Source of the DNA: TC-15 sp034437275
GTDB taxonomy: Bacteria; Chloroflexota; Anaerolineae; Aggregatilineales; Aggregatilineaceae
NCBI GenBank assembly: GCA_034437275.1
Contig: DAOTUD010000184.1
Span: forward strand, 1-27,315
Direction of reading: 5' to 3'
DNA: 27,315 bases
Shown: piece after piece, positions 1-6,933 of the stretch
Layout of the letters: each line of letters begins with the position of its first letter
Position numbering within the stretch: the first letter of the stretch is position 1
Program-made: the position numbers and the translations under genes
The notes under the pieces: generated by a model
Database searches by the model: none
Seen by the model: the letters and a program-made list of their open reading frames with translations, nothing else
What the model was told of the DNA's origin: nothing

Positions 1-61
1 CCGCCCAATTACGCACGCGATAGGTTGTTTTCTGTGCGTCCTTCTTAGCCCGTTTTGTCAT
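1..61 (-). CDS. IS5-family transposase, N-terminal fragment cut by the window edge
   Basis: Reading leftwards from an ATG at 61-59, the open frame gives MTKRAKKDAQ followed by TTYRVRNWA and then leaves the window. A basic start followed by YRVxNW is the usual opening of IS5-family DDE transposases, which cut and rejoin the ends of their own insertion sequence. The start lies 67 bp inside an IS903-like terminal repeat (111-128), the arrangement expected for this group. Only 20 codons are visible, so the catalytic DDE residues cannot be checked and the gene may be intact or broken. The ribosome-binding site is weak (GAGACACG), as is common in insertion sequences. I am fairly sure it is a transposase start, less sure of the subgroup. 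Confidence 0.55.
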   Translation of the reverse strand, partial: MTKRAKKDAQKTTYRVRNWA

Positions 62-128
62 TTTCGTGTCTCATTTTTTTCTGTGCCATGCTCACAGTGT
101 AACTCAGGCGTATTCATTCAACAACGCC
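1..128 (-). mobile_element. Right-hand end of an IS903-group-like insertion sequence
   Basis: Read inwards on the minus strand from 128, the sequence begins GGCGTTGTTGAATGAATA. This closely matches the remembered IS903-group terminal repeat GGCTTTGTTGAATAAATC (15 of 18 positions). A transposase-like reading frame starts 67 bp further in. The element continues beyond the left edge, so the partner terminal repeat and the target duplication cannot be seen. For IS903-type elements the 9-bp duplication would be bases 129-137. Confidence 0.6.
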
Positions 129-189
129 ATTTTGACTCGAAAACCCGTAAAACTCCCCATCAAAAATTGTCAAATTTACAGCCTGTTGG

Positions 190-668
190 GTAGGTCAGTT
201 TGATATGATGGGCTTATATGTTCGTGCTGATTGTAGGACCATCCAACATGATCGAGATCGTAGCGCATTGAACAGCAAAAATCACTTGACAAGCGCGGTA
301 TAAGGATGCTTTTTTCCTCCGAATTCGGTCAATACGGAATCTTACCTTTCAGATCGGGGACTTTCTGCGCTCTGAATCGGTAATTCTCCGAGGTTTGCAC
401 CTATGCACTTGCTATGATGGGTTTATGTGTTCGCACTGACTTATAGGACCAGCCAACATGACCAGGCTATCGAAGCACATCGATCAACAAAAATCACTTG
501 ACAGACGCGGTGTTGGGACGCTGTTCCCGTCAAATTTCGGCAAATCGGTAATTTTGACCATCCTGGCGGTAAATTTCCCTGCCCGAACCGGTAAACCTCC
601 GCATGTTTGGTGCTCTCGTTTTGATATGCTAAGCACATGAACGAACACATACGCACAGGAGCCATATG
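190..668 (+). repeat. Tandem array of about 210-bp diverged leader units (two full, one partial)
   Basis: Three similar blocks follow each other: about 190-402, 403-611, and a partial third from 612. Anchors recur at a constant pitch. TATGAT/TATGCT is at 204, 413 and 625. An AGGACCA/AGGAG box is followed by ATG at 248, 458 and 666. An exact 16-mer CAAAAATCACTTGACA is at 276 and 488. Each unit therefore carries a -10-like box, a Shine-Dalgarno-like box and a start codon. Only the third leads into a convincing small gene; the first is closed after seven codons and the second gives a 60-codon frame with no recognisable content. The array is probably a duplicated 5' region of the 53-aa gene that has since decayed. 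Confidence 0.6.
528..600 (+). promoter_or_regulatory. Phased CGGTAA-type boxes, operator- or iteron-like
   Basis: Related boxes CGGTAATTTTGA (546), CGGTAAATTTCC (567) and CGGTAAACCTCC (589) are spaced 21 and 22 bp apart, about two helical turns. A weaker CGTCAAATTTCGG precedes them at 528. Single related copies lie at 145 (CCGTAAAACTCC) and 378 (CGGTAATTCTCC). The last box ends 24 bp before the TATGCT box of the third leader unit. Such phasing fits cooperative protein binding, so the array could be an operator for the small gene and recombinase, or a recombinase-binding site. No protein can be assigned from sequence alone. Confidence 0.4.
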
Positions 669-827
669 AGCAGTAGCGCAAAAACAGTCAAATCTGAAGA
701 CAACACGCAAGATATGCTGATTCGCGTGATGACGGTCGCTCGACTTTTGACCCAGGGCGTTTCAAAGAAAAAGCAGCAATCTGACGCGAAGTCGAACGAG
801 AAAAAACACAGCAACGAAAATCTATAG
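666..827 (+). CDS. Small 53-aa hypothetical protein upstream of the recombinase
   Basis: ATG at 666 is preceded by CAGGAG seven bases upstream, and the frame runs 53 codons to TAG. The product has a polar start, a short amphipathic hydrophobic stretch around residues 17-31 (MLIRVMTVARLLTQG) and a strongly basic, hydrophilic tail rich in Lys, Gln and Asn. I do not recognise a family. It lies 38 bp upstream of the recombinase on the same strand and directly behind the repeated leader units and phased boxes. This makes it a candidate directionality or regulatory protein of the integrated element, which is inference from position only. The good ribosome-binding site and the conservation of the upstream module support it being real; its size keeps confidence moderate. 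Confidence 0.45.
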   Translation: MSSSAKTVKSEDNTQDMLIRVMTVARLLTQGVSKKKQQSDAKSNEKKHSNENL

Positions 828-865
828 TACAGTGAGAATCTGTAGACACCAATAGGCAGAGAACT

Positions 866-2602
866 ATGGCGCGCAAAACCAAACGCATCACAACCATACC
901 CGGTTACGTCAAATACCTTCGCACCAGCGATGAGGATGTCCAGGCCCCGGAGCGCTCACAAGATGGGCAGCGCCGCGACATTGATAGACTGTTGATTCTC
1001 TATCAGGATGTCCCAGATGCGGGCGAGTATTTGGATAACTATACCGGGACATCGGCTGATCGGAAGAATTGCCAGCAGATGCTGCATGATGCACGCCAGG
1101 GCAAGTTTTCGCATGTGTTTTCTGCCACCCCTGATCGTTTTGGGCGTAATGACGTTGAAGCATTACGAGCGATTGATGAACTCACAACTTTGGGACTTTG
1201 TGTGCGCTTTGCTTCGCATCCCGATCTTGATCCCGCCAATGAAGATGATCGATTGTACTTGAATATCTTGTTTGGTATGGCTCGGCGGGAATCGCGCGTA
1301 ACCGCGCGCCGTAGCAAAAACGGAATGTTGTCCAAATTGCTCAGAGGGGGATGGCCATGGCGTGCACCCGATGGCTACGTGAACAAGGAAGCCAAACTCA
1401 CCGAGGCGATGAAAGAGGAACATCTCAAGCACGCTCGCTATCGCCGATGGGTGGAACTTGATCCAGATCAAGCAAAGGTCTGGCGCTATGCCTGGGATTT
1501 ACTACTTGCAGATGAACTCATTTTGGATGACATCTGCGAGAAGTTGTACGAGCGTGGTTATCGACTGAGCAATGGTAAGCCATTTGTCGAGATCAAAAAG
1601 AATGGCGAACGGGCACCGTATATCCAGCAGTTGTCGCGGTCGTTTCATAACTGGTTCTATGCGGGTTGGGTAACTGCTGATAATGATTGGGCACAAATTC
1701 CGCCCAAAACCGTTCGCGGTGAGTGGGAGCCGATTGTCAGCACGGAAGAATTCGAGCGCGGGTTGGCGATCCTGGCTGGTCGCAACTCCAATCCCACACC
1801 GGCTAAGAGACACTTTTATCTGTTACAAGGTTTGGTGTATCTTGACCAGGCTAACAGAAAGCCCCAAAAGCTGACGTGTAGCACGCCGAACGCAAACCGG
1901 CCTGATGGCGGCACACCGTATTATTGCATATCAAGTAGCGACCTGAATATTTCATGTCATGTGGTTGATGAGCAAATTCCCGCTCACCTGAACGCGATTC
2001 AGATTGATCTGGCATTGCTACCCAAAATTCGTCGGGCTTATCTGACCGATATTAAGCGGTATGCCAGTGGGCATGATCAGGAGCGGAAAACACTTGAGAC
2101 CGCGCTGAAACGCCTGGACGACAAAGAGGTAAATCTCTGGCGAGCGTTTACCGATCATGGAATGCGTCCGCAGGTGTACGAAAAACTGGCGCGTGAATAT
2201 CAAGATGAACGCAGCCGTATTGAGCAAGCGCTCCGTGTCATTGAACAAGACCGAAGTGAATTCATCGATAACCTGGATGCAGCGTTGGCGGTCATTGCTG
2301 AGGTTGCTGAACGATATCCGCTTCACACACGAAAGCGACAACGTGATATACTAGAGCAGATGGTCAGCCGGGTTGTGATCAACCTGGAGGGTAGGATAGT
2401 CAGAATTGAGCTAAAAGCACCATTCGATTACATTGATGGTTTGCACCACAGTGGAAAGAATGGCCCACGCGATGAGCGTCCCGGACCACAAAAAGAAAGA
2501 ACTAGCCCAAAAACTGCTAGTTCACTTCCAATCACATTTGGTACCCCCACCAGGACTCGAACCTGGGCCTTTGCCTCCGGAGGGCAACGCTCTGTCCTCT
2601 GA
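866..2602 (+). CDS. Large serine recombinase / site-specific integrase
   Basis: This 578-aa protein has the layout of large serine recombinases, which cut and exchange DNA through a phosphoserine link. The resolvase domain spans about residues 14-160, with the likely nucleophile Ser21 in YLRTSDED and the arginine-rich DRFGRND motif. A recombinase domain follows at about 180-300. A Cys-containing segment at about 335-375 (LTCS, YYCIS, ISCHVV) resembles the zinc-ribbon region. A charged, coiled-coil-prone helix spans about 395-480. The last 20 or so residues (TRTRTWAFASGG) are the antisense translation of the tRNA-Arg gene, because the frame only stops at 2602 inside the tRNA. The native C-terminus is therefore probably earlier or was created by integration. 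AT-richer composition than the neighbours and the nearby insertion sequence fit a mobile element. Confidence 0.85.
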   Translation: MARKTKRITTIPGYVKYLRTSDEDVQAPERSQDGQRRDIDRLLILYQDVPDAGEYLDNYTGTSADRKNCQQMLHDARQGKFSHVFSATPDRFGRNDVEALRAIDELTTLGLCVRFASHPDLDPANEDDRLYLNILFGMARRESRVTARRSKNGMLSKLLRGGWPWRAPDGYVNKEAKLTEAMKEEHLKHARYRRWVELDPDQAKVWRYAWDLLLADELILDDICEKLYERGYRLSNGKPFVEIKKNGERAPYIQQLSRSFHNWFYAGWVTADNDWAQIPPKTVRGEWEPIVSTEEFERGLAILAGRNSNPTPAKRHFYLLQGLVYLDQANRKPQKLTCSTPNANRPDGGTPYYCISSSDLNISCHVVDEQIPAHLNAIQIDLALLPKIRRAYLTDIKRYASGHDQERKTLETALKRLDDKEVNLWRAFTDHGMRPQVYEKLAREYQDERSRIEQALRVIEQDRSEFIDNLDAALAVIAEVAERYPLHTRKRQRDILEQMVSRVVINLEGRIVRIELKAPFDYIDGLHHSGKNGPRDERPGPQKERTSPKTASSLPITFGTPTRTRTWAFASGGQRSVL

Positions 2603-2613
2603 GCTATGGGGGC
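2539..2613 (-). tRNA. tRNA-Arg, anticodon CCG
   Basis: The minus strand folds into a full cloverleaf. The acceptor stem pairs GCCCCCA with TGGGGGT (first pair G-T). The D-arm is GCTCAGAGGACAGAGC. The anticodon stem is TTGCC/GGCAA with loop CTCCGGA, giving anticodon CCG for codon CGG. The T-arm is CCAGG-TTCGAGT-CCTGG. Discriminator A is followed by an encoded CCA at 2541-2539. The gene is complete, and the serine recombinase frame ends inside it from the opposite strand. This fits a tRNA 3' end used as an attachment site and restored after insertion. Confidence 0.95.
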
Positions 2614-2618
2614 AACTT

Positions 2619-2639
2619 CGATCTGGCGTATCCAGATCG
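2619..2639. other. Perfect 8-bp inverted repeat beside the tRNA 5' end
   Basis: CGATCTGG and CCAGATCG are separated by five bases. The hairpin sits five bases upstream of the tRNA 5' end and 36 bases after the stop of the EthD-YbaK gene, which is transcribed in the same direction. There is no T-run on the minus strand after it, so it is not a classic intrinsic terminator. It may instead separate the tRNA from upstream transcription or affect 5' processing. Confidence 0.35.
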
Positions 2640-2675
2640 TACCCCATTGTACCAGCAATGGTCCGGGCGTCAAGA

Positions 2676-3491
2676 TCAGTCTGGGGCCATGCTGCCGTCC
2701 TCGTCTTCCAGCATGGGCGCGACCTCGGCACGGCTGGCCTTGAGCAGATCGGCAGGCGCGATCTTCAGGAGCGCACTGATCCCGCCGCCGCCCGCGTACA
2801 CGACGTCCTGCGCTTCGACGGCGGGGTCCATGAAGGCCGGCATGGGCGTCTTCAGGCCCAGCGGCGGCACCGTCCCAACCGCATAGCCACTTAGCTCCAG
2901 CACTTCATCTGCGTCGGCCAGCCGGATGTGTTCGCGGCTGACGTGCAGCCGTTCGGCCAGCCTATCCATATCGACGCGCCGCGTCCCGCACCCGTAAATC
3001 AGGAAGAGTTTATCGTGCACCAGGAAGATCAGCGACTTGACGATCTGGTCCGGCTCAACGCCCAACGCTTCGGCAGCCGCCGGGACGTTCGGCGTCGGCT
3101 CGCCGGGATACACGATCTCGGCGGCGATGTCGTGATCGTCCAGGTAGGCTTGCAGGTTTTTGGGGCCAAGCGGCTTTTGTTGGAGTGGATCGCCGGTTTC
3201 TTCCACAAACAGCAGCTCGACGTTTTGCCCGGCGAAGTCCATCAAGTCTTTGCCGGCCACCGTGCCCTGTTCCGAGACTAAGGCTGCGTCGAGCGCCTTA
3301 AAGTCGCTGAAGTACACTTCCAGCACGCGGTGATAGGACACCGCATCGTCCACCGGTCCGCCCAGCACCACGCTCTCCTCGATGCGCTTGACGCCGGGCA
3401 TTGTGCGCAGCAAGCGCAGGTTGTGTGCGTAGCGGCGGTCAAAGTCGCCCCCCTGGCTTGCGGTCTTGAACAAAATCATCAGTTTTACCAC
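2676..3491 (-). CDS. EthD-domain / YbaK-type aminoacyl-tRNA deacylase fusion
   Basis: This 271-aa protein has two parts. Residues 1 to about 98 look like an EthD/dimeric alpha-beta barrel domain: a hydrophobic first strand (VKLMILFK), an RRYAHNLRLLRTMPGVKR helix, VYFSDFKALDAAL, and a closing VELLFVEE. Residues from about 108 to 262 look like a YbaK/ProX editing domain, which hydrolyses mischarged aminoacyl-tRNAs. It has the conserved QIVKSLIF lysine segment and VGTVPPLGL, equivalent to the family's glycine/proline loop. The start is GTG with AGGAG six bases upstream; the ATG four codons in is poorer. It begins three bases after the stop of the 124-aa gene, so the two are almost certainly co-transcribed. 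Free-standing editing domains of this size are normally about 160 aa, so the N-terminal addition is unusual. Confidence 0.75.
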   Translation of the reverse strand: MVKLMILFKTASQGGDFDRRYAHNLRLLRTMPGVKRIEESVVLGGPVDDAVSYHRVLEVYFSDFKALDAALVSEQGTVAGKDLMDFAGQNVELLFVEETGDPLQQKPLGPKNLQAYLDDHDIAAEIVYPGEPTPNVPAAAEALGVEPDQIVKSLIFLVHDKLFLIYGCGTRRVDMDRLAERLHVSREHIRLADADEVLELSGYAVGTVPPLGLKTPMPAFMDPAVEAQDVVYAGGGGISALLKIAPADLLKASRAEVAPMLEDEDGSMAPD

Positions 3492-3494
3492 GTG

Positions 3495-3869
3495 CTACTC
3501 CTTCGCTTCGCTGCGTCTGAAATTGCGTCCGAAGATGATGCCCAGCACAAACGCGATCATCACGGCCTGCCAGGGCTTGGACTGCACAAGCTGGGTGGCG
3601 TCGCCGGTCATCTGGTCGAAGGTGTGTCCGTGCAGGTACACCGCTGCGCGGTCCAGGCTGCGCGAAAGCTGCTGCGCCTGCCGGATCGCGATTTCGTCGC
3701 CGGTGCGGAAGGCTTCGGCACGGATGCGCTCGGCGGCCAGGATTAACTGGTCGGCGGCAGACTCTTTGGTCACGTAGACCTGCTGCATCATGGTGCGGCG
3801 GGCGTCCCGCAGCGGCGAACGAGGCCGGGTGGCGGGACCCTGTATTTCGAGCGAGTTGTCCTCAGACAT
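3495..3869 (-). CDS. Small membrane-anchored protein, ElaB/DUF883-like tail
   Basis: This 124-aa protein has a polar N-terminus and a helical, charged middle (about residues 30-85). A single C-terminal hydrophobic segment (PWQAVMIAFVLGIIFG, about residues 99-114) is followed by the basic end RNFRRSEAKE. A helix ending in PWQA plus a glycine-spaced membrane helix resembles the ElaB/YqjD/DUF883 group of inner-membrane stress proteins, but the match is only at the tail. AAGGA lies nine bases upstream of ATG 3869. It is the first gene of a two-gene unit with the EthD-YbaK protein. It diverges from the VanW gene across a 69-bp spacer that holds a promoter for the latter. Confidence 0.65.
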   Translation of the reverse strand: MSEDNSLEIQGPATRPRSPLRDARRTMMQQVYVTKESAADQLILAAERIRAEAFRTGDEIAIRQAQQLSRSLDRAAVYLHGHTFDQMTGDATQLVQSKPWQAVMIAFVLGIIFGRNFRRSEAKE

Positions 3870-3883
3870 GGTGGATATCCTTC

Positions 3884-3912
3884 TTGTCGCCTGTCTCTAA
3901 AGATGCTACCAT
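3884..3912 (+). promoter_or_regulatory. Sigma70-type promoter of the VanW gene
   Basis: TTGTCG (3884-3889) and TACCAT (3907-3912) are separated by 17 bp. Transcription would begin near 3919. That is downstream of the ATG at 3903, so it supports the ATG at 3939 as the real start of the VanW gene. Confidence 0.5.
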
Positions 3913-3938
3913 ACAAAAAAATCAAAGGTTTGCCAAAA

Positions 3939-5900
3939 ATGAGCACGACACACGCTACTCACCAACGTCGATATCGTCCTGCTCCCCGGTCTCCGCGCAC
4001 GCGGCAGCGCCTTAATCCCTGGGTCATTCGTTTGCCATTGCTCGTCACCACCGGGCTGATCCTGTTCGGCCTGGTGATGGTGATTCTCGTCGCCGGGTAC
4101 CAGTTCATGTATCGTGGTCAGATTTACCCGGGCGTCGCGCCGGTGTGGGGCGTGGATATCGCCGGGATGGATCGCCAGGAAGCCATCGCGGCGCTGTCCC
4201 AGGCGTTTGCATACGACGAGCAGGCGACCTTTGCGTTCACCTACCAGCCCGCCCAGGAGTGGCGCTTCACTGCCGACGAACTGGGCGTCACGTTCGATGC
4301 CGAGGCCACCGTCGAGCGCGCGTACCAGGCCGGGCGCGGCGGCAACTGGCTGGAAGACCTGTTCGACCCGCTGCGTATCCGGCGCGGCGGGGAGGTGATC
4401 GCGCCGGTCGTCACCTATAATCGCACCGACGCCGAGCGCGTGCTGGCCCAGATCGCGGCAGAGGGCATCGACCGCCACACGCTGAACGCCAGCGTGAAGA
4501 TCGTCGATGGGCGGGCTACCGCTTACCCCAGCCAGACCGGGCGCAGCCTGGATATGTCGGCGGCGCTGAGTGCGCTGCGCGGGCAGGTGCTCACCCTCCA
4601 GACCCGCAGCCAGATTCCGCTGTCGACGCATCAGTCCGCGCCGCAGTTCAGCAACTATGCCCAGGCGCAGGCGGTCGCGGAGAGAGCGAACGTGGCGCTG
4701 TCGGCCCCGGTGGAATTTTGCATTCCGGGCGGCAGTGGCGTCGGGCCGGACGTGCTGGCACGCCTGGAAAGCGCCCCGCCGGACGGCTACAACGTCGAGC
4801 CGGTGCGCTACAATGACGGCACGTTCTGCTACCGGCTGTACCTGGACGAGTCGGTCGTGCGCGTGGTGGAAGATACCGCCGCCTCGACGATTGAGTTGGC
4901 CACCCGGCCAGACCGCGTCCGCGAGTTCCTGTCTGCGCTGGTGCAGCCGTTGACCATCGAGCCACAAAACGCGCGCTTCATTTTTGACGACGACTCTCGC
5001 CAGCTTGAACTCATCCAAAACAGCGTCAGTGGCCGTGAACTGGACGTCGCCGCCACCCTGGCCCAGTTCGAAGACGCGCTGTTTGCCAGCGATCTGGACG
5101 ACCGGCAGGTAAATCTGGCGTTTCGCTCGATCCCGCCGGCGGTTGGCGATAATGCCACTGGGCTGGAGCTGGGCATCACCGAACTGGTCCGCGCGCAAAC
5201 CACCTATTACTACGGCTCGACCGCGGCGCGCGTGCATAACATCGGTGTGGCAGCTTCGCGCTTTCATGGCATCGTGATCCCGCCGGGCGAGCGCTTCTCG
5301 TTTAACGAATGGCTGGGTGATGTCAGCGCCGCGACCGGCTACCGCGAAGGGCTGGTCATCATGGGCGACTGGACGGTGCGCGACGTCGGCGGCGGGGTGT
5401 GCCAGGTAGCCACGACCGCCTTCCAGACCGCATTCTACGGCGGATACCCGATCCAGAACCGTGTGCCGCACGCCTACCGGGTAAGTTACTACGAAGACGG
5501 CGAAGGTGCCGGCCTGGACGCCACCGTCTATTACCCGGACGTCGACTTCGTGTTCCTCAACGATACACCCTACCACCTGCTGATCGAAACGTACAACAAG
5601 CCGGGATCGAGCACGCTCACCTGGAAGTTCTACAGCACGAAGACGCGGCGCGTGGTCAAAGAAGGGCCGTATATCAACAACGTGACGCAGCCGGGCCGGG
5701 TCGAATACCGCGCCCATCCGGACTTTTCCTCCGGCCAAATCCAGCACGTCAGCTATGCGTCATCCGGGGCGGATGTGGTGGTGCGCCGCATCGTGTACGA
5801 GGGCGATACCATCATCCGCGATGAAAAATTCGAGTCGCACTACGACCCCTGGCCCGACCAATACTACGTCGCGCCTGGCGATCCGCGCATCAACAAGTAA
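3939..5900 (+). CDS. VanW-family membrane-anchored cell-envelope protein
   Basis: This 653-aa protein is counted from ATG 3939; an in-frame ATG at 3903 precedes the predicted transcription start. A basic N-terminus leads into one membrane helix (LPLLVTTGLILFGLVMVILV, about residues 36-58), so the rest should lie outside the cytoplasm. Two peptidoglycan-binding-4-like regions follow (about 70-180 and 320-410). The VanW domain spans about 415-560, with the hallmark GERFSFNEWLG and DVGGGVCQVATT segments. VanW was named from vancomycin-resistance clusters, but the family is widespread and its reaction is not established; an envelope or peptidoglycan role is the usual inference. No resistance genes are near, so a resistance role is not supported. 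It ends 25 bp from the convergent 330-aa gene. Confidence 0.85.
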   Translation: MSTTHATHQRRYRPAPRSPRTRQRLNPWVIRLPLLVTTGLILFGLVMVILVAGYQFMYRGQIYPGVAPVWGVDIAGMDRQEAIAALSQAFAYDEQATFAFTYQPAQEWRFTADELGVTFDAEATVERAYQAGRGGNWLEDLFDPLRIRRGGEVIAPVVTYNRTDAERVLAQIAAEGIDRHTLNASVKIVDGRATAYPSQTGRSLDMSAALSALRGQVLTLQTRSQIPLSTHQSAPQFSNYAQAQAVAERANVALSAPVEFCIPGGSGVGPDVLARLESAPPDGYNVEPVRYNDGTFCYRLYLDESVVRVVEDTAASTIELATRPDRVREFLSALVQPLTIEPQNARFIFDDDSRQLELIQNSVSGRELDVAATLAQFEDALFASDLDDRQVNLAFRSIPPAVGDNATGLELGITELVRAQTTYYYGSTAARVHNIGVAASRFHGIVIPPGERFSFNEWLGDVSAATGYREGLVIMGDWTVRDVGGGVCQVATTAFQTAFYGGYPIQNRVPHAYRVSYYEDGEGAGLDATVYYPDVDFVFLNDTPYHLLIETYNKPGSSTLTWKFYSTKTRRVVKEGPYINNVTQPGRVEYRAHPDFSSGQIQHVSYASSGADVVVRRIVYEGDTIIRDEKFESHYDPWPDQYYVAPGDPRINK

Positions 5901-5925
5901 GTGTGGTGGAACGACGCGCCGTGCA

Positions 5926-6918
5926 TTACAGCGACGTCATGCGCTTGGCGACCCGGAGATGCTTGGGGAAGTTGGGCAGGTATTCGGCAAACTGCTGGTA
6001 ACGCCCCTCCTTGAATTCCGACAGATAGCGTTTGAGCACGCTGACCATCCCCGGCAGGATCGTGACGCCGTGCAGCCGGTTCTCCATCAGGATGTAGGCT
6101 TTGGCTTCCTGAATGTTGATGGCTTGCTCCAGGAACAGCGCTACCGCCCCGGACACAAACAGCCCGGTGAACTGGTCGCCCCAGGTGGGATGGGTTTCGC
6201 GGAACTGCGGGCCAATTGGCAGCGGCATCCCGGCGACGGGCGCGACCTCGGCGGCGTTCTGCCGCAGATACGACACCATCAACAGCCGGGCATATTCGGC
6301 CAGCACGCCCCGGTAAATGTGTGCGGCATCCTCGTCAAATGGCCAGGGTTCGTTATCCCCCCAGGCGATGCGCGGCGGCGCAATGCAGAATAACTCGCCT
6401 TCCAGGCGGACGCCGATTTCGGTATCGCTGGGATACGAGATATTCGGCATGAAGGCCAACTGCTCGGCCACATCGCCCACAAACGGCTTGAAGAAGCTGT
6501 ACAGATCGGCTTTTGAGATGATCTTCGCCGCCTGTTCGTAGGCGCGCCGCCACAGTTCGTCCTCTTCGGCCCACCATGCCGCCAGGTCGGCTTTTTTGTA
6601 GAAATCCCCCAACTGCTCATTCCAATGCAGCGGAGCCCAGGGAAACGGCGTGTCGAGCGTCATATCGGGCCAGGACAGGCTGAGCGCATAGGTGTACATG
6701 GCTTCCAGCGGGGTGCCCTGATCCAGCAAGGCTTGCAGCGAATGCACCGCCGGATGGTCGGCGATGGCCTGCGTGCATTGGGTGGTATGCCGCGCATGCA
6801 CATGCGCGCGATGGCGGCGGCGCTGCTGTTCGATAGCCGGCCAGTTGGTAGCCGACAGGACCGCTGACATCAAACGGGCACGATCATCGATGCGAATCTG
6901 TATTGTGCGTGCAACCAT
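5926..6918 (-). CDS. Conserved-looking hypothetical protein, 330 aa
   Basis: I do not recognise this 330-aa protein. It has no signal peptide and no convincing membrane helix. An Arg/His-rich segment lies near residues 33-45 (RRRHRAHVHARH). The central part is rich in Trp and acidic residues (AAWWAEEDELWRRAY, WGDNEPWPFDEDA). A hydrophobic helix (TGLFVSGAVALFLEQA) lies near residue 255. There is no HExxH or other obvious catalytic motif. ATG 6918 is preceded directly by GGTAGGGTACACATT. That same 15-nt leader stands before the ECF sigma start at 25131, so the two genes may share translational or transcriptional control. It is convergent with the VanW gene and divergent from the Roadblock gene. 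Confidence 0.7.
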   Translation of the reverse strand: MVARTIQIRIDDRARLMSAVLSATNWPAIEQQRRRHRAHVHARHTTQCTQAIADHPAVHSLQALLDQGTPLEAMYTYALSLSWPDMTLDTPFPWAPLHWNEQLGDFYKKADLAAWWAEEDELWRRAYEQAAKIISKADLYSFFKPFVGDVAEQLAFMPNISYPSDTEIGVRLEGELFCIAPPRIAWGDNEPWPFDEDAAHIYRGVLAEYARLLMVSYLRQNAAEVAPVAGMPLPIGPQFRETHPTWGDQFTGLFVSGAVALFLEQAINIQEAKAYILMENRLHGVTILPGMVSVLKRYLSEFKEGRYQQFAEYLPNFPKHLRVAKRMTSL

Positions 6919-6933
6919 AATGTGTACCCTACC
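6919..6933 (-). promoter_or_regulatory. 15-nt leader shared with the ECF sigma gene
   Basis: The minus strand reads GGTAGGGTACACATT immediately before ATG 6918. The same 15 bases stand immediately before GTG 25131. GGTAGGG can serve as the ribosome-binding site, but identity over the whole stretch goes beyond what that requires. Confidence 0.45.

Noticed and set aside
458..640. 60-aa frame starting in the second leader repeat
   Set aside because: It has a Shine-Dalgarno-like box, but its coding part is the repeated, box-rich DNA and ends inside the third unit. The matching first unit is closed after seven codons. It is more likely a decayed copy than a gene.
1..2613. CRISPR array in the repeated leader
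   Set aside because: The repeats are long, diverged and separated by about 210 bp without short identical repeats or uniform spacers, and no cas genes are seen.
3906..5747. 613-aa open frame antisense to the VanW gene
   Set aside because: It lies wholly inside a well-supported gene, is rich in Arg, His and Val as expected from antisense of GC-rich codons, and has no recognisable domain. It is a composition shadow.
3939..5900. Vancomycin resistance suggested by the VanW name
   Set aside because: No vanHAX, vanS/R or related genes are nearby. VanW proteins are widespread in bacteria without resistance, so only an envelope role is reasonable.
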